A DNA stretch of 30,266 bases from CAZHGD01 sp964531735 (GCA_964531735.1 CAZHGD010000085.1:1-30266), one strand, 5' to 3'. Numbered from the stretch's first letter, positions 15,701 to 23,830 are shown. Made by a program: numbers and translations. Notes: generated by a model not told the origin, from the letters alone.

Positions 15701-17620
15701 GCTCGGGAAGGTGTCGGCAATCCGGGCGCCGGTGATGGTCTGGCTGCTGACATTGCTGGCGACGATCGTGTAGGTCACCGTGCTGCCCGGCACGGCCGTG
15801 CTGCCCCCATCGGTGACCGTGATCTGCAGCAGGTCGCCCGATGGCGTCGGAGTCAGCGTGTCGGTGTCGGTGGCGCTGTTGTTCGCCGGGTTGGTGTCGG
15901 TCACCCCGCTCGGCGCCGCCACGGTGACCGTGTCGCTCAAGGTGCCGGTGGCCGAGGCGCTGATGGTGGCCCGGACCGTGTAGGTGATGGTGCTGCCCAC
16001 GGGCAGGTTCACCGTCTCGTTCAGGTTGCCGGTGCCGCTCGCGGTGAATCCCGTGGCGCCACCGGTTGCGGTCGCCGTGTAGGTGACGCCGCTGAGGGCA
16101 CCGGGGAACGTGTCGGTCACCTTGGCACCGGTCACCGCCAGGGTGCCGAGGTTGCTCACCACGATGCTGTAGGCGATGGCAGTGCCCGGCGTAGCGGTGG
16201 TCTGGCCGTCGGTGATGGTCACCGACAGGTCGGCGCCGCTCGAACCGCTGGCCGCCACGGTGCCGTCGGAGAACCGCAGCCACTGGATGTTGGTCAGCGA
16301 GTCGGTGCCGTCGCGGTTGGCCACGGTGTCGGCCACCGTGATGGTGCTGCCCGACACGGTGACGTTGTACTGGCTTCTCGTCCCCGTGTAGATGGCCGTG
16401 TTCGCGCCGCCCTGCCCGTCGATGGTGTCGTTGCCCTTGCCGCCGGTGAACGAGTTGTCGGCATCGTTGCCGGTCAGCGAGTCATTGCCCGCACCGCCAA
16501 TGGCGTTCTCGATGACCACCCCATACGGCACCGAGAGGTTCTTCGTCATGCCGCCGCAACTGCCGAAGTAACCTTGCCGAAGGTCGACCGCCACGGCGCT
16601 CGTCGCCGACGAGAGATCGATGGTGTCGGTGCCGCCGGCGTCCCAAGGACAGACCACCGGGTAGCTGTTGGTCGTGAAGTCGAACGCCTCGCGGCTGGCA
16701 GTCGAGTGGTAGCCATAGACCGTGGCACCGGTCTGGGTCGAGGTCTTCTGGCCGTAGATCTTCTGGATGGCGTAGTGGTCGGTCAGCAGCGGCGTCGCGC
16801 CATAGTGGTCGCCGTGGTTGGCGCCGGTGTTGCTGGCGTCGAAGTAGGACATGACCGTGTACTGCATCGTGTCCTGCGTGTAGATCGCGTTGTGCGCGTA
16901 GCTGCCGGTGCCGTTGTACGGGCCCTGGTGGCCCAGGCCGAGACAGTGGCCGAGTTCGTGCACCAGCGTCAGGTGCCCATACCACCAGATGGTGGCCAGG
17001 TCGTCCCAGCCGTAGACCGAGGTGTCGATGGACACTTCGGAACTGACCGCGATGCCCGCGGCCGTCGTGGTCGTCGAACTCCACGCGGCGCCGTCATTGC
17101 CCTTGATGAATGAGATGTTGCCGCCACTGCCGACCTTGCTGAAGGTCAGATTGGTGACATCGCTCCAGGACCGGAGCGCGTCCGCCGCCGCATTCTGCTC
17201 CGCCGTGGTCCAGCCGCTGTCGAAGCTGTAGGTGATGGTGGCCTTGTTCCACTTGAACGTCGAGCCGCCGGCCCATTCCCAGAAGCCGTTGATCAGGTAG
17301 TCGGCCAACTGGTCCATCGTGCCGTCGGTGGTGCTGAGGGTGACCGGCGCCCGCTGGCGAGTCGGGCGCGCGCCCAGTGGTGGCATGTCGGAGGGTGTGA
17401 CGCCGGCCTGGCGCCACAGCCGCGCCGCACCGCCGCCAAGTTGCGCGCGGTCGCCGATGATCATCGACTGGCGCGACACGACCGGCGCCTGGTTGGCCGA
17501 GGCGCGATGCGGGTCGACGCGCACCACGTACTGCGCCATCGCGCCCTGGCCGGCCAGCAGCAGACCGGCCAGCAACCACAGCAAGCCACTCGGCGATCCA
17601 CACCGACCGTATCGATGCAT
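12776..17620 (-). CDS. Serralysin-like secreted metalloprotease with DUF11, Big-1-like and FlgD-Ig-like domains
   Basis: The ATG at 17620 gives a signal peptide (hydrophobic 12-27, likely cut after GAMA) and has GGAG 6 bases upstream. In the 1614-residue protein the zinc site HELGHCLGLGH is at 221-231 and the Met-turn VMSYFD at 256-261, both as in serralysins (M10B). RTX-like repeats (GGAGND, GGKGND) lie at about 375-405. Two near-identical DUF11-like repeats (463-595, 596-725) and a more distant third (726-851) follow. Next come Big-1/invasin-like Ig domains (about 852-1190), further beta domains, and a FlgD-Ig-like end (about 1535-1614, with WDGYDDSGHKAPRGSYLIEV). It is probably secreted through Sec and cell-surface bound. 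Classical serralysins lack a Sec signal and end in RTX repeats for type I secretion, so this is an unusual build. Confidence 0.9.
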   Translation of the reverse strand: MHRYGRCGSPSGLLWLLAGLLLAGQGAMAQYVVRVDPHRASANQAPVVSRQSMIIGDRAQLGGGAARLWRQAGVTPSDMPPLGARPTRQRAPVTLSTTDGTMDQLADYLINGFWEWAGGSTFKWNKATITYSFDSGWTTAEQNAAADALRSWSDVTNLTFSKVGSGGNISFIKGNDGAAWSSTTTTAAGIAVSSEVSIDTSVYGWDDLATIWWYGHLTLVHELGHCLGLGHQGPYNGTGSYAHNAIYTQDTMQYTVMSYFDASNTGANHGDHYGATPLLTDHYAIQKIYGQKTSTQTGATVYGYHSTASREAFDFTTNSYPVVCPWDAGGTDTIDLSSATSAVAVDLRQGYFGSCGGMTKNLSVPYGVVIENAIGGAGNDSLTGNDADNSFTGGKGNDTIDGQGGANTAIYTGTRSQYNVTVSGSTITVADTVANRDGTDSLTNIQWLRFSDGTVAASGSSGADLSVTITDGQTTATPGTAIAYSIVVSNLGTLAVTGAKVTDTFPGALSGVTYTATATGGATGFTASGTGNLNETVNLPVGSTITYTVRATISASATGTLSDTVTVAAPSGVTDTNPANNSATDTDTLTPTPSGDLLQITVTDGGSTAVPGSTVTYTIVASNVSSQTITGARIADTFPSVLSSVTYTAVAAGGATGFSASGSGHLAHTVTMPAASTITYTVHATIAASATGQLSNTATITPPSGTTDPVTANNTATDTDTLTPQADLAVTVSASASSLTAGSVLSYTVTVTNAGPSNAGSLVLTDVLPAGVSYQSQTQLSGPTLTLSHNGNTVSDTASVLAAGASAVVQIGTLAKVVPTVTNDVTVTGSASDPNSGNNAASVSTTITPSSVSAAQSALVAAKSRAAADGSEAVQLTITAKDAYGNAVSGVAASQVRVTSVPATGVTITQPATATNASGVTTATVTGSVAQSVRFTATIAGTTVTQTATVSFAATTADASRTTLAISPASATADGASALVLTLTVLDSSGTPLAGVGRSRISVQTTTSLTASPATLVWQAETTDSAGKLRFSATATRPQSVTWQVTVDQVSLHVSGTFTPRLVSAANSAVVIAPSRIAADGQQTAVLTVTLRDAAGLPVEGATVTGRRLLVKAYGDTAAGDGTEYTAGHGLVLVSLGATSGEGGQVSVTVAASQPGQWALRVKQDGVTLSSVVLSATSYLDLDVAAGTQFVSLPLLADADSFAGLVNQSGVVARRWDPAAYAYALFTSGTAPRLGEGFWLTSSTAFRYRLIGEGSSGDSVTVTLSRGWNAIGNPYSLDLPWLSAGIGVLVNGQAAGTLATGSLWRTTVAPAGWVWQRSAGSYALVLDPNLVVVDQGLSSLPRLSGMWVLALTDGVSLVLPAPSAAARPVRRLAPSQDWTLRLSASQNGQAGQPALVGCASGLSAALSLERPPGDGTASGARVAIVGSDGQSRAAGVIQPALSGTAQWTAEVTSRTAGETVLSWAGLLRQIPRGLLLEMTDLDTGTQVVLNTHTAYRWTANAAGGRRRFRLTARYGNLDRAQLTSVTAAVTRGRGMTIVVALTAPAELSAIVKGPSGHIVRQLPTVSVGAGQAGLSWDGYDDSGHKAPRGSYLIEVTATSANGAVTRAVRWVTIS
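15446..16234 (-). repeat. Tandem ~390-bp coding repeat (two DUF11 copies)
   Basis: Within the metalloprotease gene, residues 463-595 and 596-725 are clear duplicates. They share DTFP, SGVTYTA/SSVTYTA, GGATGF, STITYTV, ATI.ASATG and ATDTDTLTP in the same order. The similarity extends to DNA level in several blocks. A third DUF11-like copy (726-851) is more diverged. This points to a fairly recent internal duplication. Confidence 0.8.
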
Positions 17621-17626
17621 GGACGG

Positions 17627-17661
17627 CTCCGACCCGGAGTCGGCCGCGTACGGGGGCCGAC
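17627..17661 (-). promoter_or_regulatory. Two adjoining hairpins in the metalloprotease leader, one hiding the ribosome site
   Basis: On the minus strand CTCCG-GGT-CGGAG (17639-17627) folds into a tight hairpin whose 3' arm contains the GGAG ribosome site for the ATG at 17620. Directly upstream GTCGGCC and GGCCGAC (17661-17639) can form a 7-bp stem with a 9-base loop. The two stems share one base (17639), so they compete slightly. This could modulate translation. I recognise no known riboswitch. Confidence 0.35.
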
Positions 17662-17701
17662 GTACCACTAGTAAGGACGGCACCATGCAGGACAATCTTT
17701 A

Positions 17702-17730
17702 GGGCGCCGCGGTTACGCCGCGGTGCGCCC
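17702..17730 (-). terminator. GC-rich hairpin downstream of the UroD-like gene
   Basis: GGGCG plus CCGCGG (17702-17712) pairs with CCGCGG plus CGCCC (17718-17730), giving 11 base pairs with a 2-base bulge and a 5-base loop. It lies about 57 bases after the stop of the UroD-like gene at 17787 and before the metalloprotease leader. No T-run follows, so it is a terminator candidate only. Confidence 0.35.
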
Positions 17731-17786
17731 GCCATCTGGCTGGCCGTAGTCTCGCCGTAACGCCTCGAACCGCGCGCAGCCGCAGA

Positions 17787-18962
17787 TCAGCCGCGACAGG
17801 TCAGCAGGGCCGCCTTGGCGCGGCAGTAGTGCTCGAACGCCTCGCGCGAAATGTCCGGCGGGAAGGTGTGGTCGAGCGTCGGGACGAAGCCGCCCTCTGC
17901 GACCAGCGGTCGTAACTCCGCCAGATGCGCATCGATGGCCGCCGGCCCCCGGGCCACCTCGCGCTTGTCCACCCCACCCCACAGGTGCAGCGACCGCCCG
18001 AAGCGACGCCGCAGTTCGCGCGGATCGTTGTTCTCCGCGGCCCGCTCAATCGGCCACAGGATGTCCACGCCCGCTTCCATCATCATCGCGATCAGCCGCT
18101 CGGGACAGCCGTCCGTGTCCAGCGCGACATAGCGCACCCCGTGGCGCTTCAGCTCATCGATCAGCCGTTTCAGCGGCGGCATGATGAACTGCCGGAAGCA
18201 GGCCGGCGAAAGCAGCGGCGCCGACTTGAAGGCCAAATCCTCGTTGAGGGTGAGGTAGTCGAACTCGATGTCGGCCCGGGCGCGACGCGTCAGTTCGATG
18301 ACGAAGTCGGCGTGGAACTCCATCATCTCGTGCACCAGCCGCGGCTGGTCGTAGAAGGCCTCCGAGAGGCGCTCGGTGCCCATCCACTCGCGCGCGGCCC
18401 AGTAGAACCCGCAACTACAGTTGGTGCCCAGCACCAGCGGGCAATCGCGCTGCCGCCAGGCGGCCACGCGTTCGTCCCAGTCGGCCGGATAGCGCGCCGG
18501 ATCGGTCGGGTCGAGCCGCTTGCGCAGGAGGTGGAAGTCCTCAGCGTTCTCCACCGGGAACTTCAGGTACTGGTCCATGCACATGCGGCCGCCACCGACG
18601 GCGCCCTCCTTCAGCGCCCGTGTGACCACACCGAGGCTGTTGCGCACCACTTCGTAGTGCTCGTCCTCCTCGATCACCAGGCGCTCGAAGCACGGGTGCA
18701 GCTTGAAGTTCAGTGGCGCGAAGATCTTCGGATCGTGGTCCAGCGCCGGCAAGCCGGAGAACCAGTCGCCGCGCACCTTGTCCGGCGGCAGCCCTTCGGC
18801 CAGCCAGCGGTCGGCGGCTTGCGGCCAGACGCCCAACTCCCAGTTGGGCAGCCGGTCCACCGGCTCATAGCGCATCAGGCGCCGGAACCGCTCCAGCGGC
18901 GTCAGGGCGCCGCCAGCAGCCCCTGCGAGGCCGCTTGCCGCCGAGTCGCGATGCTTCGCCAT
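17787..18962 (-). CDS. UroD-like methyltransferase-fold protein without zinc His-x-Cys
   Basis: The 391-residue protein belongs to the uroporphyrinogen decarboxylase superfamily. It has ALTPLERFRRLMRYEPVDRLPNWE near the start, a long TIM-barrel body, YLTLNEDLAFKSAPLLSP, and VDILWPIERAAENN. Where cobalamin-dependent methyltransferase relatives carry a zinc-binding H-x-C-G, this protein has D282-T-D284-G, so it is probably neither a Mta/Mtb-type methyltransferase nor true HemE. Its role is unknown. I chose ATG 18962 because GGAGG lies 7 bases upstream; this makes it overlap the glycoside hydrolase gene by 61 bases. A CTG at 18921-18905 area would give a more family-like N-terminus but lacks a ribosome site. 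It is the last gene of the sulfatase-TMTC-GH run. Confidence 0.85.
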   Translation of the reverse strand: MAKHRDSAASGLAGAAGGALTPLERFRRLMRYEPVDRLPNWELGVWPQAADRWLAEGLPPDKVRGDWFSGLPALDHDPKIFAPLNFKLHPCFERLVIEEDEHYEVVRNSLGVVTRALKEGAVGGGRMCMDQYLKFPVENAEDFHLLRKRLDPTDPARYPADWDERVAAWRQRDCPLVLGTNCSCGFYWAAREWMGTERLSEAFYDQPRLVHEMMEFHADFVIELTRRARADIEFDYLTLNEDLAFKSAPLLSPACFRQFIMPPLKRLIDELKRHGVRYVALDTDGCPERLIAMMMEAGVDILWPIERAAENNDPRELRRRFGRSLHLWGGVDKREVARGPAAIDAHLAELRPLVAEGGFVPTLDHTFPPDISREAFEHYCRAKAALLTCRG

Positions 18963-21900
18963 GACTTCGCCTCCTTCGCTCCGAAGACCCACAGATAGGG
19001 CAGCCGCTCGGCCAGCCAGCGTTCGCCCTGCTTCAGGTCACGGCCGACCGCATACCGGGCATCGGGGTGGAAGCCACCGGCCGGGTTCCTGAAGAAGCTC
19101 ACCTGCCAGCCGTCGCCACCCACCGCGCCGAACGCGCCGCCGAGCTTGGCGTCGGTCCAGAACTGCGCCGAGAGGTAGTACATGGGCACCTCGGCGCCGC
19201 CCTGAAGGTCATCTTGCGACGAGCCGCCGATGCTCGGACGGCAGAACCAGAAGGCATCCACCAGACGCCACGGCCGGCTGTCGGTGTTCTCCACCCACAA
19301 CGGCCGCACCAGGGCGATGCCGCCGCGCTTGAACACCACCGCCCGGACCGCGGCCTTGTAGCTGCCCGGTCCGGTGGGCGCCGGTCGCGGCTTGCCTTCC
19401 GCGTCGACCGCGGTGATGGCCCCGCCAGCCGAGACGCGCTCCACCTCGGCCTCAATGACCCAGGCGTCGGGCTGTTCGACCATCTTCAGCGACTGCACGC
19501 GGTCGGTCTCCACCCATTGGTCGCCGCCGCCGATCTGCTGATGGACGGCGAACACCAGCCAACCCAGGTTCAGGCCGTCGGCGCTGATGGTGTCGAACAG
19601 ACTGCCGTTGCGGCGGTCACAGCGCCACGTCACACCGTCGCTGGCCAGGTCGAGCCGCGGCACTGCGGATAGCTCCGCGGCCGGCACCGTCAGGTTCTGC
19701 GAGCGACCGGGCTGCAAGCGGTTCAGCCAGGCCGTGGCAACCTTCTGCCGCTCGAGGACCACCGGCACCCCGGCCAGTTCAGCCGCGCCGACGTTGACCA
19801 CCTCCAGCGCCCCCGGCACCCGGCCGCCGACCAGGCGGCGCTTGGTGCCATCCCACTGCTGCACCTCGCCCACCCAGAGCTGGCCGGGCGGCGCCGGGAC
19901 CTGTCGAGTGGCCCCACCGTCCAGGATCACCTCGGTGACCTTCGAAACCTCGCCCGCGGAGATCCGCACGTAGCCGCGCGCCGGCGTCTGGCCGGGGTTG
20001 CGCAGCGCCAGACCACCATCGGCCGTCTGCACTTCCAGCGGGCCCGGCGCGAAGCTCTTGGCATGCCGCTCGAAGGCGCCGTTGTTGATCTGCGTCGCCA
20101 CGCGCGTCAGCGTCTCGTAGGGCTCGTCGCGCACGTTGACCAGGCCGTAGTTGCTGTCCTCGGGGAACGTCGACGAGATGCCCTCGGCCGGTTCGTCCGC
20201 CCACATGAAGTAATGGTAGCCCACCATGAACGGCAGATCCGCGATCTGGTTGGCGAAGATCGCGTAGCAGGCCGCCTTCTGCTCTTGCGTGTCGACCCGC
20301 ATGCCCGCCCCGTACTTGCACGGCAAGCCCGAGTCGAGCGCCGGGAAGCTCCACTCGGTGATGATCATCGGCTTGCGGACGATTTGGTAGTACTCCACCA
20401 ACTGCCGCGGCACGCCTTCCACGGTGCCACCGAGACCGAGCCCCCAGGCATCTTCGAAGCTCACGCGCGGGTAGGTGTTGATGGTGTAGACGTCGCTCCA
20501 CTTGCCCGCGGCGGCCAGCACCGGCTCGGGGCACCGGCCGGCGAAACGGGCGCCCATGACCAGATGGTCCGGGTCGGCCTCCTTCATCGCCTGGTAGGCC
20601 ACCGAGAAGTACTTCTCCGCGATCTGCGCCAGGAAACCGTTCCGCACCGCCGCGGCCTCTTCGCTCGCTGGCAGCAGGTCGGTCGCCTCCAGGAACGCCT
20701 GCTCGCCGGCGTACTTGGTACCGAGCTTGGCGTTCATCGTCCGCAGATCGCCGTAGCGGGTCAGCAGCCACGCCCACAGCGCCTTCTTGGCTGGCTGCGT
20801 GGCGGGCCGCCTGAACACCTCGTCCACCAGCGAGCCGTGCTTGCCGTACCACTCCAACTCGTTGTCGAGGAAGATGCCGAGACACCATGGGTCGCCGCGG
20901 CTCTCACGCGCCATCTGGCGGGCCAGGAGTTGGCAGTGCCGCGGCCACCGCGGGCTGAACACGTCGGCAAACCCGGTCCAGTGGATCGGCTCGCAGATCC
21001 ACTCGCGCGGCGCGAAGCTCGACGCGAACGACCCGAACAGGATGTGCGCCAGCCCGCGGTGGCGCACCGAAGGACTGTGTCCGGCGGCCACCGTGTTGAA
21101 GCCCCACTGCTTCAGACGATCGGTGGCCTGCTTGGCCCAGACCTCTTCGCTGCCGTACTTGGCCGCCACGTTGCGGTGGTACGGCGCATAGCCGAGCTTC
21201 TCGCACCAGTGCGCGCGGTAGTTGACATGGTCGGTGCCGGTGATGAAGAACGGCTTCCCCTCGGGATCGACCAGCCACCACCGGCCGTCGTGCTCCACCG
21301 CGCGGAAGAACCCGGTGCCCTGGACGATGGGCTGGCCCGGTCGCGGCGCCCAGGCCGGGATCGCCGGCCGCGCCTCGGCGGGCTCCTCGGCCGGCTTGGT
21401 CACCGTCACCTCGGCGTTGTCGAAGCGCGCCCTGGCGCCGGCGCAGCGCACCCCAGGCCGGCCGGCGCGCACCGCCGGCACCTTGTCGACGAACCGGAAG
21501 CCCGACTTGAAGACCTCTTTCTGCTGGTCGAGGATGCGCGCGGTGATGTCCTGCTCGGCGAGCGTGATCTCGAAGCGGTAGGGCTTGTTGAGCTGCCAGT
21601 TGAAGTCGCCACCGGCGCCGCCGGTGCCGGGCAGCCGGCTACCTTCGGCACCTTGCGCCAGCCAGGCGCCCTCAAGCATCTCCTGGAACTCACAGAAGTG
21701 ACCCCGACCTTGCGCCTCGGGCTTCACCACGAAGTTGACTGCCCAGTAGTTGGTCGGCGAGGCGTAGAGACCGATGCCGGCGGTGAGCCAGTCGCCCTTC
21801 AGCAGTTCCAGCACGGTCACGTCGCAGGCGAAGGTCACCACAGCGCCATAGGGCACCGCCCGCCAGAGGCTGGTGCCACCGTCGGAGACGTAGCCGTTGT

Positions 21901-22045
21901 TCTGCACTTCCCAGCCGACCGCCAGCGACTCCCAGCCGGGCGCCGCATCGCTGCCGGCAGCGTAGCCGCCGAAGTCGTCGCGCATTGTCTGCGCCGAGGC
22001 GGCCAGCACCGACAGGGCCGCCGCAACCACCAGCCAGGCTCTCAT
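18902..22045 (-). CDS. Exported GH-A clan glycoside hydrolase, GH50/agarase-like
   Basis: The 1047-residue protein begins with a clean signal peptide (MRAWLVVAAALSVLAASAQ). Residues about 20-215 form a laminin-G/concanavalin-like beta domain. The catalytic TIM barrel starts near 243 with GFFRAVEHDGRWWLVDPEGKPFF, a pattern I associate with beta-agarase-type GH50 and related families. The acid/base Glu is likely E396 (IFLDNELEW) and the nucleophile E564 (MIITEWSFPAL), with YHYFMWADEP (about 610-619) downstream. The C-terminal 400 residues are beta-rich. It probably hydrolyses a polysaccharide outside the cell; the substrate is not readable. The ATG has GGAG 6 bases upstream and lies 9 bases after the TMTC stop. 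Confidence 0.85.
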   Translation of the reverse strand: MRAWLVVAAALSVLAASAQTMRDDFGGYAAGSDAAPGWESLAVGWEVQNNGYVSDGGTSLWRAVPYGAVVTFACDVTVLELLKGDWLTAGIGLYASPTNYWAVNFVVKPEAQGRGHFCEFQEMLEGAWLAQGAEGSRLPGTGGAGGDFNWQLNKPYRFEITLAEQDITARILDQQKEVFKSGFRFVDKVPAVRAGRPGVRCAGARARFDNAEVTVTKPAEEPAEARPAIPAWAPRPGQPIVQGTGFFRAVEHDGRWWLVDPEGKPFFITGTDHVNYRAHWCEKLGYAPYHRNVAAKYGSEEVWAKQATDRLKQWGFNTVAAGHSPSVRHRGLAHILFGSFASSFAPREWICEPIHWTGFADVFSPRWPRHCQLLARQMARESRGDPWCLGIFLDNELEWYGKHGSLVDEVFRRPATQPAKKALWAWLLTRYGDLRTMNAKLGTKYAGEQAFLEATDLLPASEEAAAVRNGFLAQIAEKYFSVAYQAMKEADPDHLVMGARFAGRCPEPVLAAAGKWSDVYTINTYPRVSFEDAWGLGLGGTVEGVPRQLVEYYQIVRKPMIITEWSFPALDSGLPCKYGAGMRVDTQEQKAACYAIFANQIADLPFMVGYHYFMWADEPAEGISSTFPEDSNYGLVNVRDEPYETLTRVATQINNGAFERHAKSFAPGPLEVQTADGGLALRNPGQTPARGYVRISAGEVSKVTEVILDGGATRQVPAPPGQLWVGEVQQWDGTKRRLVGGRVPGALEVVNVGAAELAGVPVVLERQKVATAWLNRLQPGRSQNLTVPAAELSAVPRLDLASDGVTWRCDRRNGSLFDTISADGLNLGWLVFAVHQQIGGGDQWVETDRVQSLKMVEQPDAWVIEAEVERVSAGGAITAVDAEGKPRPAPTGPGSYKAAVRAVVFKRGGIALVRPLWVENTDSRPWRLVDAFWFCRPSIGGSSQDDLQGGAEVPMYYLSAQFWTDAKLGGAFGAVGGDGWQVSFFRNPAGGFHPDARYAVGRDLKQGERWLAERLPYLWVFGAKEAKSWRSIATRRQAASQGLLAAP

Positions 22046-22054
22046 CCGCGTCTC

Positions 22055-23830
22055 CTACCGGGCACCCGACCCGCCACCTGTGGTCCTGTTCGCCGGCGCA
22101 CCGGCGGTCGCCTTCTGCACTTCGTGTTCGGTCGGTGTCCGCAGACCCGACGACGGGTACCGCGCCACCGCCTCGGCCAGGGCGGCGCTGGCCGGCGCCG
22201 CCTGCCCGGCCAGCGCCAAGGCTTGCGCGCGACGGTACCAGGCCCGCTCCTGCCCGGCGTCCTGGGCCACCGTGACCGCGAAGTGCTCGGCCGCCTCGGC
22301 CGGCCGGTGCAACTGCACCAGGCACTCGCCCAGTTGCAGGTGCGCCGCGGTGTGGTGCCAGGCCATGCCGACACAGTCTTGCAGCGACTGCGCGGCCTCC
22401 TCGGTGCGGTTCAGCTCCTTGAGCGCCACACCGAGGAAGTAGTGCGCGTCGGGGAACGGCCACAGAATCTGCACCGACCGCTGCAACAGCGGCACCGCCT
22501 CGGCGTTGCGGCCCGCGATCTGGAGGGCCGCGCCGTAGTTCTTGTTCGCCATCGAGCTGCGCGGCGAGACCCGGTACGCCGCGCCGAACAGCGTCACCTC
22601 GTCGCGCCAGTCGAACCCGCGGATGAACGTCCGCACGCCGTACGCCGTGCTCAGCGCCACCAGCAGACCCAGGGCCAGCTTCGGCCGGCCGGCGCGCTCG
22701 GCCAGCCAGCCCAGCAGGCAACCCAGCGGCACGCAGATGACCGCGCAGGGCAGGTACATCAACCGCTCGGCCATGGTGGTGCCGACCGGGAACGGGAGGT
22801 TGCTGCCCGGTGCGAACACGATCGCCACCATCACGAAGACGAACCCCAGCACGCGGTGGCGCCAGCACAGCAGCGCCGTCGTCAAAGCGTAGAAGCCAAG
22901 GGCCGCGACGGCCGCAGTCGCCCGTGGGTCGGCCCACTGCGTCACGCGCGTAATCTGGTTGGGCGAGTAGTCCACCGAGAGCGTCGCCGGCCAGACGAGC
23001 AGGCCCAGATAGCGCGAGATGACATACCCGCCGGTGAGCAGCCGCTCCCTGCCGGTCGCCCCGATCAGCGGTGAGTTCATCGGCGTCACCAGCGTCGCCG
23101 TGGCGCCACCGACCACCACGCTGCGGTGCCAGGCGAAGCCGGCCAGCAGCAGCCCATACACGGCGTACTCCGCCACGGCCGCCCGGGTGAACCCCCGCCG
23201 CGGTCGCTCCACGATGCCACCGACCAGCAGGTCCCAGACCAGCAGCACCACCGGCGCCAGGTAGCCCGTCTCCTTGGAGAGCGCGCCAAGCACGAAGCAG
23301 ATCACCGCGCCGACGCGCCACGGCACACCGCCGCTCCGCGCCCGCGCGTGGCAGTAGAGCGTGGCCAGCAGGAAGCCCACCGCCATCATCTCGGCCCGAC
23401 CGACGCCCCAGTAGACCGCCTCGGTGTGTAGCGGATGCGTCACGAACAGCACTGCCGCGGCCAGGGCGGCCCAGCCGCTGAGACCGCTGACCAGCAGCAC
23501 CAGGTAGAGCAGCCAGGCCACCAGGCCGTGCAGGATGTTGTTGACCAGGTGGTAGCCCACCGGGTTGAGCCCGTGCAGCGAGTAGTTGGCCGCGAAGGTC
23601 AGCGTCGTCAGCGGCCGAAAGTGCTTGGCCGCCATGCTCGGCGGCCACCACGACGGTCCGCTGAAGATCGCTTTGGCGTGGCTGACGCCATGGGCGAGGT
23701 CGTTGTTGATGATCGACGGATAGTCGTCATAGACCAGCCGGTTCGGAATGGCGTTGGCATAGACCAACAACGACAGCAGCACCAGCCAGTCGACGATATC
23801 GGCCTTGCCCGGTCGGATCAGGCTACTCAA
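22055..23830 (-). CDS. TMTC-like membrane mannosyltransferase homologue with TPR tail
   Basis: The 591-residue protein matches the TMTC family (GT105; eukaryotic members O-mannosylate cadherins). It has about ten membrane helices. Family marks are RLVYDDYPSI with the DD catalytic pair (D35, D36), FRPLTTLTFAANYSLHGL, GYHLVNNILHG, HPLHTEAVYWGVGRAEMM, ALSKETGY, and the DUF1736-like RLLTGGYV ... LSVDYSPNQI. A C-terminal TPR domain (about 415-560) follows, for example ANKNYGAALQIAGRNAEAVPLL. It likely transfers a sugar from a polyprenyl-phosphate donor to exported protein or glycan. The TTG start overlaps the sulfatase stop (TTGA), which couples their translation. Confidence 0.85.
   Translation of the reverse strand: MSSLIRPGKADIVDWLVLLSLLVYANAIPNRLVYDDYPSIINNDLAHGVSHAKAIFSGPSWWPPSMAAKHFRPLTTLTFAANYSLHGLNPVGYHLVNNILHGLVAWLLYLVLLVSGLSGWAALAAAVLFVTHPLHTEAVYWGVGRAEMMAVGFLLATLYCHARARSGGVPWRVGAVICFVLGALSKETGYLAPVVLLVWDLLVGGIVERPRRGFTRAAVAEYAVYGLLLAGFAWHRSVVVGGATATLVTPMNSPLIGATGRERLLTGGYVISRYLGLLVWPATLSVDYSPNQITRVTQWADPRATAAVAALGFYALTTALLCWRHRVLGFVFVMVAIVFAPGSNLPFPVGTTMAERLMYLPCAVICVPLGCLLGWLAERAGRPKLALGLLVALSTAYGVRTFIRGFDWRDEVTLFGAAYRVSPRSSMANKNYGAALQIAGRNAEAVPLLQRSVQILWPFPDAHYFLGVALKELNRTEEAAQSLQDCVGMAWHHTAAHLQLGECLVQLHRPAEAAEHFAVTVAQDAGQERAWYRRAQALALAGQAAPASAALAEAVARYPSSGLRTPTEHEVQKATAGAPANRTTGGGSGAR

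Noticed and set aside
15446..16234. Repeated blocks that might suggest a CRISPR or intergenic repeat array
   Set aside because: The period is about 390 bases, within an open frame, and the repeats translate to DUF11 domains.
15254..17113. A 619-residue plus-strand open frame with repetitive Gly/Arg/Val text
   Set aside because: It is the complement of the DUF11 repeats and protease domain of the metalloprotease; its repetitiveness mirrors that gene.
20063..23074. A 1003-residue open frame on the plus strand
   Set aside because: It is opposite the glycoside hydrolase and TMTC genes, is Arg/His/Gly-rich, shows no domain pattern, and is explained by high GC at third codon positions.
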